64,000 bases of DNA from Acinetobacter kookii (GCF_900096895.1 NZ_FMYO01000001.1:1-64000), one strand, 5' to 3'. Numbered from the stretch's first letter, positions 1-11,224 are shown. A program made the numbers and translations. Notes: generated by a model from the letters alone, not told the origin.

Positions 1-96
1 TCAAAGTTAAGATGATGGTGTGACAATTTTATATACTCCATAAACCTTTTAAATTAATTAGGTGGTTTATGTCGCACTTCAAGTTTTACTCTGCCC

Positions 97-1347
<1,251 letters not shown>

Positions 1348-1365
1348 AACTTAATACGAAATCAA

Positions 1366-1429
1366 GGGGGTCAATTTTACTTTGCCATTTGTAAGGTAAA
1401 AGGGGGGCAATTTTAGAATGCCGTTGACA
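1366..1429 (+). repeat. IS21 right-end multiple terminal repeats
   Basis: Two copies of a G-run followed by CAATTTTA lie at 1366-1379 and 1402-1415, the kind of repeated transposase-binding site found inside IS21 ends. They are followed by a perfect 8-bp palindrome TGCCGTTGACAACGGCA at 1419-1435 that straddles the proposed terminus at 1429. Confidence 0.6.
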
Positions 1430-1545
1430 ACGGCAAAGCTGTAGTAATGGCATAGATACACCTTGCAGCGACAAACTAGGTGTCAAAGCTGGGTAAGTGA
1501 ATTACTAGACTTCACTGTATTTAGTTCTCAATTTTAAATTTTATT

Positions 1546-1574
1546 AAAGGAAGTATGAAAATCATACTTCCTTT
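1546..1574. terminator. Hairpin terminator after the GAF regulator
   Basis: Perfect 13-bp inverted repeat AAAGGAAGTATGA / TCATACTTCCTTT with a 3-nt loop and A- and T-rich flanks on both sides. It sits 48 bp beyond the stop of the minus-strand regulator and can terminate that gene; the symmetry means it could also block read-through from the IS side. Confidence 0.75.
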
Positions 1575-1622
1575 TCAATCTGTTTCACAATAAAACTTTA
1601 GAGTTGAAGCAACAGATCAAAT

Positions 1623-2714
1623 CTAAATCAGATTTGAAAAATAATTACGGTGGATACTGTCCTGTGGTAATAACTCTAATAAACGCTGTACCGCATCAAT
1701 TCGGTCATGTGTTTGTCCAATAATTCTTAATAATTGATCGATATCCTTTATTTGATAGATCAACTGGCTCAAACGGGCATCAAAACAATGTCTCCAAGTG
1801 CTGAGTAAAGGGCTTTCTGATTTAGAGAGAAAGCTACCTTTATATAGTGAGAATGTACTGGAAATAAGATTTGCATTTAATGATTGTTCAGCACATAAAA
1901 AATCACATTGGACTTCACAACTAAGCCTATAAATGCGAGCCTCAATTGAATGAGGTAATAGGCTACGAAGTTGTGAAAGCTCAGCCTTTAGGGTTTTTAG
2001 GCTGACACTACGCTCACCATAAAGGGCATAGTGTAACTCTTCTAAGCCAATTCCATGGGGATGCAAAGCTAAAATGCAAAGTATTTCAATTTGACGGTGA
2101 CTCAAGTTTAAAGTTTGCCCATTAAATTGAACCCAAGGCGAACCTAGCGCTTTAATGTATAAAAAATTTTTCTGTTCAAATTTTATGGCACGCTGTATTA
2201 AGTCTGCACAGCGTTCCACAGCAAGAATGCCTAGAGGGGTATGTTTTTTATATTTTGTGGAAAGATTGATAATGCCATGAAATTGACCTGAAGTCGGATC
2301 CCAGATAGGTGCTGCATAACAGACCCAATCACGAACGCTGTCCATTTGGTTTTCATGAGAATAGACGCAACTTGATATTTGGCTGTTTAACGCCATACCA
2401 ATCGCATTGGTTCCAACTGCCTGTGTAGACCAATGTCCGCCCTCAATAAAATGAACTTGTTCAGCAGAAGAAAGCATCGCTGAACTACTCCATGTCCACA
2501 AGAGAGTCCCGTGATGATCTGTAAGACCAATCGCCATATCTGAATCATTTGCTATTTTGAGTAAATCTGCATAATTATGCTGAATAGAACGGCGGAATAA
2601 AGACGTTTTATCTTCTTGAGGCAATGCTAAAACAGGGGCAGCATGCACAGTAGTTTGATTAATTAAATGGGTTGTTTGCAGCTTTTTTGCAGGTGCTGTA
2701 TTGAACAGGTTCAT
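1623..2714 (-). CDS. GAF-domain transcriptional regulator of the acetoin cluster
   Basis: Probable regulator of acetoin catabolism, 363 residues. The N-terminal half (about residues 40-195) is a GAF sensor like that of AcoR: it contains GTNAIGMAL, SHENQMDSVRDWVCYAAPIWDP and the HGIINLST segment. AcoR proteins normally continue into a sigma-54 AAA+ domain with a GAFTGA loop and a Fis-type helix-turn-helix. Here both are absent. Instead residues about 205-270 (LSHRQIEILCILALHP, LKTLKAELSQLRSLL) look like a winged helix of the OmpR/SARP type. It lies beyond lipA on the same strand, 259 bp away, so it has its own promoter. The effector (acetoin) is inferred from neighbours only. Confidence 0.75.
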   Translation of the reverse strand: MNLFNTAPAKKLQTTHLINQTTVHAAPVLALPQEDKTSLFRRSIQHNYADLLKIANDSDMAIGLTDHHGTLLWTWSSSAMLSSAEQVHFIEGGHWSTQAVGTNAIGMALNSQISSCVYSHENQMDSVRDWVCYAAPIWDPTSGQFHGIINLSTKYKKHTPLGILAVERCADLIQRAIKFEQKNFLYIKALGSPWVQFNGQTLNLSHRQIEILCILALHPHGIGLEELHYALYGERSVSLKTLKAELSQLRSLLPHSIEARIYRLSCEVQCDFLCAEQSLNANLISSTFSLYKGSFLSKSESPLLSTWRHCFDARLSQLIYQIKDIDQLLRIIGQTHDRIDAVQRLLELLPQDSIHRNYFSNLI

Positions 2715-2973
2715 ATCATATTCCTTTATGATGAGACTGTAATATTTTAAAACTTTAGAAATAAGCTTCCAAATTTATAGTGATTTACGTCATTTCTTCT
2801 TGCTTCGATTTTAAATGCTTTTATCTTTGCTTGATTAAATCATATCTTTTGGCTTTACCAGTCCTTGAGTTACTTTAAAAGGGTTCTTATGGGCTGAAAA
2901 TGACTATTTCCATCTGAAATGTTAATAAACGTAACCGTCATATTTATCAATGAAGCATGTAAATAATGAAAAG

Positions 2974-3948
2974 TCATTCACGTATATATGGGGCAGGTAC
3001 AGACTCTCCATAATACTGACGGTCTGCAAAATAACTTGATCGTACTAATGGCGCACTCCAAATATTTTTAAACGCTAAGCGCTCTCCATGTGTTTGATAA
3101 TGCTTAAACTCTTGCAACGTAACAAAACGATGAATTGGCGCATGAGACTTAGATGGCTGTAAGTATTGACCGATTGTGACATAGTCAACGTGGTAATCTT
3201 TCAAATCATTTAATAAGACAATAACCTCAGCCTCGACTTCTCCTAAACCGACCATCAAACCGCATTTGGTTGGAATATCGGGACAGTAGTGTTTAAATTT
3301 CTTGAGTAAATCCAATGAATGCTGATAGTTAGAGCCTGGTCGCATAGCTTTATACAGACGTGGCACGGTTTCAATATTATGATTAAAAACATCAGGTGGG
3401 TTTTGGCTCAGAATCTTCAGGGCAATATCTGCACGACCACGAAAATCAGGAACCAAAATTTCTATCAGAGTCTCTGGACTGGTTTGACGAATTTCTCGAA
3501 TGCAATCTGCAAAATGCTGTGCACCACCATCTTTTAAGTCGTCTCGATCAACAGAAGTAATCACGACATACTTTAAGTTTAGATTCTTGACTGTTTCAGC
3601 CAGATGCTTTGGCTCATTAGTATCTAGGATATTAGGACGACCATGTGCGACATCACAGAATGGGCAGCGTCGAGTACAAATATCTCCCATGATCATAAAC
3701 GTTGCAGTCCCTCCGCTAAAGCATTGTGGCAAATTGGGGCAGGCCGCTTCTTCACAAACCGTATGTAGTTCCTGTTGTCGTAATAAATCCTTAATGATTT
3801 GAACTTCCTCAGGTTGACTAATTTTAGTCCGAATCCATTCTGGCTTTTTCGGTGTCGTTTCCGTTGGAACAACTTTAATTGGAATACGCGCCATTTTTTC
3901 AGCGCCACGTAGCTTCTTTCCAGTTAATACTGTGTTATTTAAATCCAT
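2974..3948 (-). CDS. lipA: Lipoyl synthase (acetoin-cluster copy)
   Basis: Radical SAM enzyme that inserts two sulfurs into protein-bound octanoyl groups to make the lipoyl cofactor needed by the E2 subunit AcoC. The auxiliary cluster motif [12 protein letters not shown] (CX4CX5C) and the radical SAM motif CTRRCPFC (CX3CX2C) are both intact, followed by VITSVDRDD and the GLMVGLGE segment. The open frame extends upstream to 4059, but the start at 3948 is preferred: it is preceded by GGAG about 8 bp upstream and begins [10 protein letters not shown], giving 324 residues, the normal LipA length. It is divergent from acoA. Confidence 0.93.
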   Translation of the reverse strand: MDLNNTVLTGKKLRGAEKMARIPIKVVPTETTPKKPEWIRTKISQPEEVQIIKDLLRQQELHTVCEEAACPNLPQCFSGGTATFMIMGDICTRRCPFCDVAHGRPNILDTNEPKHLAETVKNLNLKYVVITSVDRDDLKDGGAQHFADCIREIRQTSPETLIEILVPDFRGRADIALKILSQNPPDVFNHNIETVPRLYKAMRPGSNYQHSLDLLKKFKHYCPDIPTKCGLMVGLGEVEAEVIVLLNDLKDYHVDYVTIGQYLQPSKSHAPIHRFVTLQEFKHYQTHGERLAFKNIWSAPLVRSSYFADRQYYGESVPAPYIRE

Positions 3949-4290
3949 TACAAACACTCCATCATTTAAAATAATTAATATATACCCTGATATTAAATAA
4001 ACTGATTTAAATGGATTAATAATATTAAAACAGGGCAAAAAACTTATCATATAAAACAAAGGTTGGTTAAAGGTTTGTTTTTGTATGTGATTGAACTATT
4101 GTAAAATTTTACAAAAATTTTTAATTTCATAACCTTCTGTTTTTAATATTTATCTCATCTTTTTATGGATTATATTTTTTTAGTCTAATATGAAATTAAG
4201 TAAAAATATTCTTATATAAATATACGATTTAAAAATCCAATTATTCAATTTTGGATTTTCTTTTAAGCGTAGTAAATAAGGAACAAAGAT
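3949..4290. promoter_or_regulatory. Divergent lipA / acoA intergenic region
   Basis: This 342-bp, very AT-rich stretch between the divergent lipA and acoA starts must hold promoters and operators for both. I saw no convincing sigma-54 -24/-12 element, which fits the regulator's lack of an AAA+ domain. The upstream extension of the lipA frame (3949-4059) encodes only hydrophobic, low-complexity sequence and is not treated as coding. Confidence 0.5.
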
Positions 4291-5253
4291 ATGCAATTAA
4301 CGGAAGAGCAATTGCTAGCAGCATACAAAAGAATGCGCGACATTCGTGAATTTGAGGATCGACTTCACGATGAAAACAATACAGGTGATATCCCAGGTTT
4401 CATCCATCTCTATAGCGGTGAGGAAGCTGTTGCAGTAGGGATTTGTGAAAATTTAACAGATAAGGACTTCATTACATCAACACATCGTGGTCACGGACAT
4501 TGTATTGCTAAGGGCTGTGACATTCACGCCATGATGTTAGAAATTTTTGGCAAAGATGATGGTTTGTGTCGTGGTAAAGGCGGCTCAATGCACATTGCGG
4601 ATTTAGATAAAGGCATGCTCGGTGCAAACGGTATTGTAGGTGGTGGTCCACCTTTGGCTATTGGGGCAGCTTTAAGTGCTAAAACACTCAAAAATGGTGG
4701 GATTGGTCTATCTTTTACCGGTGATGGCGGTTCAAATCAGGGCTTAACTTTTGAAGCCATTAATATGGCTGTTGTGTTAAAGCTTCCTGTCATTTTTGTT
4801 TTTGAAAATAACGGTTTTGGTGAAGGTACTGCACATGATTATGCCGTAGGCAGTAAAGATATTGCAGGCCGAGCAGCAGGTTTTGGCTTACCCGCTGAAA
4901 AAGTAGATGGAACAGACTTTTTTGCTGTGTATGAAGTTGCACAAAAAGCCATTGAACGTGCCCGCCGTGGTGAAGGCCCGAGTGTGATTGAAACGGTAAC
5001 CAACCGATTTTATGGACATTTTGAAGGTGATCCAGGGCTTATCCGTTCTAAAGAAGAACTGGATTATGTCAAAGAACATAAAGATCCATTGAAAATATTC
5101 CGCGAAAAAGTCAAAGACAAAATTGACGAAGCCAAGCTCGATGCGATTGACGCTCAGTCTAAAGCCAATGTAGACGATGCCGTTGCAAAGGCACGCGCAG
5201 CTAAGTACCCAGAAGTCTCTCAGTTACTTACTGATGTTTACGTCTCTTACTAA
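4291..5253 (+). CDS. acoA: Acetoin dehydrogenase E1 alpha subunit (TPP-dependent)
   Basis: Alpha subunit of the thiamine-diphosphate E1 of the acetoin cleaving complex, which splits acetoin to acetaldehyde and transfers the acetyl unit to lipoyl-AcoC. The TPP/Mg motif GDGGSNQG...N is present at about residue 146, preceded by GKGGSMHIAD and GANGIVGGGPPLAIGAA, all typical of AcoA/PDHA-type E1 alpha. At 320 residues it is full length. It is the first gene of a tightly spaced operon (16 bp to acoB) and has AAGGAACA upstream of its ATG. Confidence 0.95.
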   Translation: MQLTEEQLLAAYKRMRDIREFEDRLHDENNTGDIPGFIHLYSGEEAVAVGICENLTDKDFITSTHRGHGHCIAKGCDIHAMMLEIFGKDDGLCRGKGGSMHIADLDKGMLGANGIVGGGPPLAIGAALSAKTLKNGGIGLSFTGDGGSNQGLTFEAINMAVVLKLPVIFVFENNGFGEGTAHDYAVGSKDIAGRAAGFGLPAEKVDGTDFFAVYEVAQKAIERARRGEGPSVIETVTNRFYGHFEGDPGLIRSKEELDYVKEHKDPLKIFREKVKDKIDEAKLDAIDAQSKANVDDAVAKARAAKYPEVSQLLTDVYVSY

Positions 5254-5268
5254 AGGAATAGTAGAAAA

Positions 5269-6288
5269 ATGCCAAATAAAAGTTATCGAAACGCGATTAA
5301 AGAAGCAATTGAATTAGAAATGCGCCGAGACCCAAGTGTCATTGTGGTCGGTGAAGATGTTCGTGGTGGGCATGGTGGCAAAAATACCGATGACAATAAA
5401 CTGGAAGGTTTTGGCGGTGTACTTGGTGTAACCAAAGGCTTATGGACTGAATTTGGTTCTGAACGAGTCATTGATACGCCAATTACAGAATCAGCGATTA
5501 TTGGTATGGCGGCAGGGGCTGCTGCAACGGGTTTAAGACCTGTAGCAGATTTAATGTTTATGGATTTTTACGGCGTGTGTTATGACATGCTGTATAACCA
5601 AGCGGCTAAATTCCGCTATATGTTTGGTGGCAAAGCCAAAGCGCCACTCGTTGTACGAGGCATGATCGGTGCAGGTTTTTCCGCAGCAGCGCAGCATTCT
5701 CAGTCGCCATATAACGTGTTTGCCTCAGTGCCTGGTTTAAAAGTGGTGGTGCCTTCAAGTGCCTATGATGTAAAAGGGTTGTTGATTCAAGCCATTCGAG
5801 ATGACGACCCAGTAGTCTTTTGTGAACACAAGTTGTTGTACGACATTAAGGGCGAAGTGCCAGATGAGTCCTACACTATTCCTTTTGGTGTCGCAAATTA
5901 CACCCGTGAAGGCACAGATATCACCATTATAGCCTTAAGTTTGATGGTGCATCGTGCCAATGAAGTCGCTGATAAGCTCGCAAAAGAAGGCATTTCGGTT
6001 GAAGTGGTTGACCCTAGAACCATTTCACCATTAGACGAAGATGGCATTTTAGAGTCAGTAGCTTCAACAGGTCGTGTGGTGATTGTAGATGAATCAGCAG
6101 CACGTTGTGGTTTCGGACATGATGTGGCTGCGCTTATTGCCCAGAAAGGCTTTCATTATCTTAAAGCACCAATCGAATTAGTCACTCCACCACACTCACC
6201 CGTACCATTTTCACCAGTACTAGAAAAAGAATGGCTACCTAGTGTAGAACGCATCGAACAGGCTGTACGCAAGACGTTGGAGGCTTAG
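5269..6288 (+). CDS. acoB: Acetoin dehydrogenase E1 beta subunit
   Basis: Beta subunit of the E1 component, pairing with AcoA to form the TPP-binding alpha2beta2 heterotetramer. Family hallmarks include VVGEDVRGG near the N-terminus, DTPITESAIIGMAAGAA, MFGGKAKAPLVVRG, AAQHSQSPYNVFASVPGL and the C-terminal VDPRTISPLDEDGIL. The 339 residues match the usual length. The AcoC start lies one base after its stop, implying translational coupling. Confidence 0.95.
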   Translation: MPNKSYRNAIKEAIELEMRRDPSVIVVGEDVRGGHGGKNTDDNKLEGFGGVLGVTKGLWTEFGSERVIDTPITESAIIGMAAGAAATGLRPVADLMFMDFYGVCYDMLYNQAAKFRYMFGGKAKAPLVVRGMIGAGFSAAAQHSQSPYNVFASVPGLKVVVPSSAYDVKGLLIQAIRDDDPVVFCEHKLLYDIKGEVPDESYTIPFGVANYTREGTDITIIALSLMVHRANEVADKLAKEGISVEVVDPRTISPLDEDGILESVASTGRVVIVDESAARCGFGHDVAALIAQKGFHYLKAPIELVTPPHSPVPFSPVLEKEWLPSVERIEQAVRKTLEA

Positions 6289-6289
6289 G

Positions 6290-7825
6290 ATGAGCGAAAT
6301 TAAAACTTTAGAAATCCCAAAATGGGGTTTGTCCATGGAAGAGGGTACGATTGCCCAATGGCTGATTCAGGAAGGTACCCAATTTAGTAAAGGACAGGAA
6401 ATTTGTGAAATTGAAACCACAAAAATCGTCAATGTATTGGAGGCACCTTTTGATGGCCTGCTACGAAAAATTATTGCTAACGATGGTGACACACTGGTCG
6501 TAGGTGGAATCATTGCAATTTGTGCAGACGCTCAAGTTTCCGATGCAGAAGTTGAAGCATTTGCACAGTCTTTAGGTGGAACACCTGCTGTAACTGAAAA
6601 TAAAGCGGTAGCAGCGGTTCCTGAAAAAGTCGATGTGGCTCAAGTTGAAACCAAAGTACAAGCTGCTCCTAAACAGAACAGTGTTGGTAATGGATCAAAA
6701 GCGGTGACTCAGGGCGGATATTCTATTCCTGATGAGTTACAAGGCTACCAACAAAGCGATGATATTTTTGCAACGCCACATGCCTTGAAATTGGCTGAAA
6801 AGCATAATGTAAACTTGGCTCAGATTACGGGTTCTGGACGTGAAGGCCGTATCAGTGTTCAAGATATTCAGGCCGCAGTTCAAGCTGCTGGTGGTTCTTG
6901 GCCAGATGTACGTCATCAAGCTAGTACGAAAGCCGCGAAATCTAAAGCAGATGATAGTGATGTTCTAGCAACACCTGTTGCTCGCCGTTTGGCAAAACAA
7001 TGGGGCATTAATTTGCATGATTGTCGTGCATCGGGTTCACGTGGACGAGTCTGTAAGGAAGATGTTGAAGCTGTATATCAACGGGAAAATCCTGTACAAG
7101 CTCAACATACTGAGTATGCGCATCCAACAGAGTCAGCAAAATTCACCACCGTAGCTATGAATGGTATGCGTAAAGCAATCGCTGCACGGCTACAAGCGGC
7201 AAAACGCAATGCACCACATTTTCGCTTAACGATAGACTTAAATGTTGAGTCGGTTCAGGCTTTGCGTCAGCAAATTAACAGTACTGTACCGCAAGTCAAA
7301 CTGTCCATTAACGATATGCTGATTAAAGCTGCTGCTGCTGCACTGATTAAAGTTCCACAAGTTAATGTTCAGTTTGATGAAGAGAATCAGCAGATTTTAC
7401 AGTTTGAACAGGCTGATATTTCGGTTGCTGTAGCCATCGAAAATGGACTGATCACGCCAATTATTAAAGCAGCGAACCGTAAATCTTTGGCGCAAATTTC
7501 CAATGATATGCGTGATCTGGCGACACGTGCCAAAACTGGAAAATTGGCACCTGATGAGTTTCAAGGGGGCAGTTTCAGTATTTCCAATTTGGGAATGCTG
7601 GGTATTCAACAGTTTGATGCCATTATTAACCCGCCTCAAGGTGCAATTCTAGCCTTAGGTGCAGCAGAGAAACGTGCTGTAGTTGAAAATGATGAGATTG
7701 TTGTTCGTGAAATGGTGACCGCAACATTGTCTTGTGATCATCGTGTCATTGATGGTGCGTTGGGTGCTCAATTCTTATCGGCATTTAAGCAGTTTGTCGA
7801 AAATCCTGCATTAATTTTGGTGTAG
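6290..7825 (+). CDS. acoC: Acetoin dehydrogenase E2, dihydrolipoyl acetyltransferase with two E3-binding domains
   Basis: Core E2 that carries the acetyl group from E1 to CoA. Residues 1-80 form a lipoyl domain with the modification Lys in EIETTKIVN. After an Ala/Val-rich linker come two peripheral subunit-binding domains, one at about 158-196 (ATPHALKLAEKHNV...SGREGRI) and one at about 224-262 (ATPVARRLAKQWGI...SGSRGRV). The catalytic domain starts near 285 and ends with the active-site segment SCDHRVIDGALG. Most E2s have a single subunit-binding domain, so the duplication is notable. At 511 residues it appears intact. Confidence 0.93.
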   Translation: MSEIKTLEIPKWGLSMEEGTIAQWLIQEGTQFSKGQEICEIETTKIVNVLEAPFDGLLRKIIANDGDTLVVGGIIAICADAQVSDAEVEAFAQSLGGTPAVTENKAVAAVPEKVDVAQVETKVQAAPKQNSVGNGSKAVTQGGYSIPDELQGYQQSDDIFATPHALKLAEKHNVNLAQITGSGREGRISVQDIQAAVQAAGGSWPDVRHQASTKAAKSKADDSDVLATPVARRLAKQWGINLHDCRASGSRGRVCKEDVEAVYQRENPVQAQHTEYAHPTESAKFTTVAMNGMRKAIAARLQAAKRNAPHFRLTIDLNVESVQALRQQINSTVPQVKLSINDMLIKAAAAALIKVPQVNVQFDEENQQILQFEQADISVAVAIENGLITPIIKAANRKSLAQISNDMRDLATRAKTGKLAPDEFQGGSFSISNLGMLGIQQFDAIINPPQGAILALGAAEKRAVVENDEIVVREMVTATLSCDHRVIDGALGAQFLSAFKQFVENPALILV

Positions 7826-7836
7826 GAGGAATAGTC

Positions 7837-9237
7837 ATGTCAGATACACAATTTGATCTTGTGGTTATTGGTGCTGGTCCTGGAGGATATGTCGCTGCGA
7901 TTCGCGCAGCGCAACTGGGATTAAAAACGGCAATCGTTGAAAAACAACACTTAGGCGGAGTATGTCTTAATTGGGGATGCATTCCAACCAAGGCATTATT
8001 GAGCGGGGCTGTGCTTGCGCAGCAGTTCAAACATGCAGGGCAGTTTGGCTTTACGCTTAACGCGATTGATTTTGATATTCAAAAACTGGTCCATCATAGC
8101 AGACAGGTTTCTGAGCAACTGGTGCAAGGTATCGGTCAACTATTGAAAAAAAATCAAATCACTGTTTTTAACGCAGCAGCCCAGTTTATTGCCAAAGAGC
8201 AATTAGAGCTTACAGATGCGAATGGTCAAAAACAGCAGATTTCTGCACCGCATATTATTGTCGCAACAGGTGCACGTGCGGCCAATTTGCCTCATATTCC
8301 TGTAGATGGCCATCAGGTCTGGAGTTATAAAGAGGCTTTAGTTCCGGAACAATTACCAAAATCTTTACTGGTCATTGGTTCGGGGGCTATAGGCAGTGAG
8401 TTTGCAAGCCTATACCAAGACTTAGGCTGCCAAGTTACCTTGGTTGATATTGCAAAGCAGATTCTCCCTAGCGAAGACATTGAAGTTGCGAAGTATGTAC
8501 AAAAGCAATTTGAACAGCAGGGTATGCAGGTTTTAACCGAAGCGACTGTAAAAAAAATAGAAACTGATCAGGCTCAAGTACATTGTCATATTGAAACTGC
8601 CACAGGTGTGCAAATCATTACTGTTGAAAAGGTGCTTTCAGCTATTGGCGTGAAACCGAATGCTGAAAATCTTGGCCTAGAAGCTTTGGGAGTTGAATTT
8701 GAGAATGGTTTTATTAAAGTCGACTCATGGTGTAAAACCAATGTAGTGGGCATTTATGCAATTGGTGATGTCGCAGGTGCACCGTGTTTGGCACACAAAG
8801 CCAGTCATGAAGCCATTCTTTGTGTGGAGAAAATTGCAGGCCTAAGTCATGTACATGCTTTAGATCGTACACAAATTCCGGGCTGTATCTTTACCCATCC
8901 ACAAGTGGCCAGTATTGGTTTGACAGAACAGAAAGCGAAAGCTACGGGCTTGAATATCAATGTGGGTAAGTTTCCTTTACAAGCGAATGGTAAAGCATTG
9001 GCTTTGGGCGATAGCGCAGGATTTATTAAAACCATTTTTAGTCAGGAAACGGGTGAATTGTTGGGTGCTCACATGGTTGGACATGAAGTCACCGAACACA
9101 TTCAAGGTTTTGCCATCGCGAAATACCTAGAAGCTACAGATGAAAGCTTAGCGCAGGTCATTTTCCCTCATCCTACTTTGTCTGAGGCGATGCATGAGTC
9201 GGTCTTGTCGGCGATGCAACGTGCAATCCATATTTAA
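7837..9237 (+). CDS. acoD: Dihydrolipoyl dehydrogenase (E3) of the acetoin complex
   Basis: Flavoprotein that reoxidises the dihydrolipoyl arm of AcoC with NAD+. It has the FAD dinucleotide motif [10 protein letters not shown] at residue 12, the redox disulfide [13 protein letters not shown] (CX4C) at about residue 40, the NAD motif [10 protein letters not shown] at about 183, a second FAD segment AIGDVAG near 308, and the C-terminal catalytic [11 protein letters not shown]is-Glu pair. The 466 residues are full length. A GGAGGAATAG stretch precedes the ATG. Its dedicated copy in the operon means acetoin cleavage need not share E3 with the pyruvate or 2-oxoglutarate complexes. Confidence 0.95.
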   Translation: MSDTQFDLVVIGAGPGGYVAAIRAAQLGLKTAIVEKQHLGGVCLNWGCIPTKALLSGAVLAQQFKHAGQFGFTLNAIDFDIQKLVHHSRQVSEQLVQGIGQLLKKNQITVFNAAAQFIAKEQLELTDANGQKQQISAPHIIVATGARAANLPHIPVDGHQVWSYKEALVPEQLPKSLLVIGSGAIGSEFASLYQDLGCQVTLVDIAKQILPSEDIEVAKYVQKQFEQQGMQVLTEATVKKIETDQAQVHCHIETATGVQIITVEKVLSAIGVKPNAENLGLEALGVEFENGFIKVDSWCKTNVVGIYAIGDVAGAPCLAHKASHEAILCVEKIAGLSHVHALDRTQIPGCIFTHPQVASIGLTEQKAKATGLNINVGKFPLQANGKALALGDSAGFIKTIFSQETGELLGAHMVGHEVTEHIQGFAIAKYLEATDESLAQVIFPHPTLSEAMHESVLSAMQRAIHI

Positions 9238-9248
9238 GGAGTCGCAAC

Positions 9249-10034
9249 ATGCCTAGAGGTTTAAACAACAAAGTTGCTTTAATTACGGGTGCGGCACAAG
9301 GCATTGGACGTGGTATTGCCTTACGTTTAGCACAAGAAGGTGTTCATATTGCCTTGGTCGATCTTCATCAAGAAAAGTTAAATACTGTTCAAAAAGAGGT
9401 TGAAGCCTTTGGCGTAAAAGCCACCACATTTATTGCGGATATTTCAGATCCAATACAAATCATTGACGCTATTAATCATGCAGAATCGACACTTAATGGT
9501 TTTGATATCATGATTAATAATGCAGGTATTGCACAAGTCAAAGCTTTGGCAGAAGTAACGCCGAGTGAATTTAACCAAATTATGAACATCAATGTCGGTG
9601 GTGTACTTTGGGGGATTCAAGCCGCAGCAAATAAATTTAAACAACGCCAACAGGCTGGAAAAATTATTAATGCATGCTCAATAGCAGGTCATGAAGGTTT
9701 TGCTTTACTCGGTGTTTATTCGGCAACTAAATTTGCAGTTCGTGCATTGACGCAAGCTGCGGCTAAAGAATATGCCAGTGCTAAAATTACGGTAAACAGC
9801 TATTGTCCAGGTGTTGTTGGTACAGACATGTGGGTCGAAATAGATCAGCGGTTCTCTGAAATTACAGGTGCACCAATTGGTCAAACGTATAAAAAATATG
9901 TAGATGGTATTGCTTTAGGACGTGCTGAAACACCAGATGACGTGGCTGCATTAGTTGCATTTTTAGCCAGCGAGGATGCAAACTATATTACAGGTCAGTC
10001 TATTTTGACAGATGGTGGAATGGTTTACCGTTAA
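9249..10034 (+). CDS. budC: Diacetyl/acetoin reductase (SDR family)
   Basis: Short-chain dehydrogenase, 261 residues, interconverting diacetyl, acetoin and 2,3-butanediol with NAD(H). It has the cofactor motif [10 protein letters not shown] at residue 13, NNAG at about 92, and the catalytic Tyr-Lys in YSATK with the Ser in NACSIAGH upstream. The C-terminal GVVGTDMW...[15 protein letters not shown] pattern is characteristic of the BudC/ButA subgroup. It follows acoD by 11 bp with AAGGAG upstream. Together with the next gene it links butanediol to the Aco complex. Confidence 0.88.
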   Translation: MPRGLNNKVALITGAAQGIGRGIALRLAQEGVHIALVDLHQEKLNTVQKEVEAFGVKATTFIADISDPIQIIDAINHAESTLNGFDIMINNAGIAQVKALAEVTPSEFNQIMNINVGGVLWGIQAAANKFKQRQQAGKIINACSIAGHEGFALLGVYSATKFAVRALTQAAAKEYASAKITVNSYCPGVVGTDMWVEIDQRFSEITGAPIGQTYKKYVDGIALGRAETPDDVAALVAFLASEDANYITGQSILTDGGMVYR

Positions 10035-10055
10035 TATCAACATAAGGAATACACA

Positions 10056-11114
10056 ATGAAAGCAGCTCGTTTTTATGACCGAGGGGATATTCGAATTGAA
10101 GATATCCCTGAACCGAAAGTACTTCCAGGCACAGTTGGAATTCAAGTTGCATGGTGCGGTATTTGCGGTACAGATTTACATGAATTCATGGAAGGCCCTA
10201 TTTTTATTCCACCTTGTGGTCATCCACATCCAATTTCGGGAGAATCTGCACCTGTAACAATGGGACATGAATTTTCAGGCGTAGTTTATGCAGTTGGTGA
10301 GGGTGTAGACGATATCCAAATTGGACAACATGTCGTAGTTGAACCCTATATTATTGCGGATTATGTCCCGACTGGCCCCAATGATAAGTATCATTTATCA
10401 AAAAATATGAACTTTATTGGTTTAGGCGGACGCGGTGGTGGTCTTTCTGAAAAAATTGCAGTTCAGCGGCGTTGGGTACATCCTATTTCAAATGATATTC
10501 CTTTAGACCAAGCAGCATTGATAGAACCTTTATCTGTCGGTCATCATGCCTATGTCAGAAGTGGTGCAAAAGCTGGTGATATCGCACTGGTTGGTGGAGC
10601 AGGCCCAATAGGCCTACTTTTATCAGCCATTTTAAAGGCCAAAGGTCTTACGGTTATCATCACTGAACTGAGTGCAAAACGTAAAGAAAAAGCGATAGAG
10701 GCTGGTGTTGCCGATTATGTATTGGATCCATCTCAGGTTGATGTGGTAAATGAAGTAATGAAAATTACTCAAGACCGCGGTGTAGATGTTGCTTTTGAGT
10801 GTAGTAGTGTGAATAAAGTTATGGATACACTCGTCGCAGCGATGAAACCAACTGGTGTCGTTGTAATTGTTTCTATTTGGAGCCATCCTGCCACGATTAA
10901 TGTACATAGTGTAGTGATGAAAGAACTAGACATTCGTGGCACGATAGCTTACGTCAATGACCATCAGGAAACTATTCGTTTGGTTGAGCAAGGTAAGATT
11001 AATCTAGAACCTTTTATTACCCAACGGATTGCATTAGATGATCTTGTTTCTAAAGGCTTTGAAACATTGATTCATAATAATGAGTCTGCTGTAAAAATTA
11101 TTGTTCATCCGTAG
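10056..11114 (+). CDS. bdhA: 2,3-butanediol dehydrogenase (zinc medium-chain family)
   Basis: Zinc-dependent MDR alcohol dehydrogenase, 352 residues, oxidising 2,3-butanediol to acetoin. The catalytic zinc site is seen as CGICGTDLHEF (Cys at about residue 37) and MGHEFSG (His-Glu near 70), and the coenzyme motif as VGGAGPIGLL at about 180. The sequence HPISGESAPVTMGHEF and the EPYI stretch are typical of the butanediol/(R,R)-acetoin reductase subfamily. It lacks the four-Cys structural zinc loop found in many MDRs. It is the last gene of the aco operon, 21 bp after budC, followed by a strong hairpin. Confidence 0.9.
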   Translation: MKAARFYDRGDIRIEDIPEPKVLPGTVGIQVAWCGICGTDLHEFMEGPIFIPPCGHPHPISGESAPVTMGHEFSGVVYAVGEGVDDIQIGQHVVVEPYIIADYVPTGPNDKYHLSKNMNFIGLGGRGGGLSEKIAVQRRWVHPISNDIPLDQAALIEPLSVGHHAYVRSGAKAGDIALVGGAGPIGLLLSAILKAKGLTVIITELSAKRKEKAIEAGVADYVLDPSQVDVVNEVMKITQDRGVDVAFECSSVNKVMDTLVAAMKPTGVVVIVSIWSHPATINVHSVVMKELDIRGTIAYVNDHQETIRLVEQGKINLEPFITQRIALDDLVSKGFETLIHNNESAVKIIVHP

Positions 11115-11192
11115 TAACGCCTAATTTCAAAGACAAATTTGAATAAGCTAGAGATAAACTCTATGTAGCTATTTCTAATATCTTTATCGATA

Positions 11193-11224
11193 GAGAATGA
11201 GTCTGTACGTACAGATTCATTCTC
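11193..11224. terminator. Long hairpin terminator after the aco operon
   Basis: A 16-bp inverted repeat with no spacer, GAGAATGAGTCTGTAC / GTACAGATTCATTCTC, with one G-A difference that would be a G-U pair in RNA, followed by AAATTT. It lies 78 bp beyond the bdhA stop and probably ends the operon. Confidence 0.7.

Noticed and set aside
3949..4290. Sigma-54 promoter for the aco operon
   Set aside because: No TGGCAC-N5-TTGC-like pair was found, and the local regulator has no AAA+ domain.
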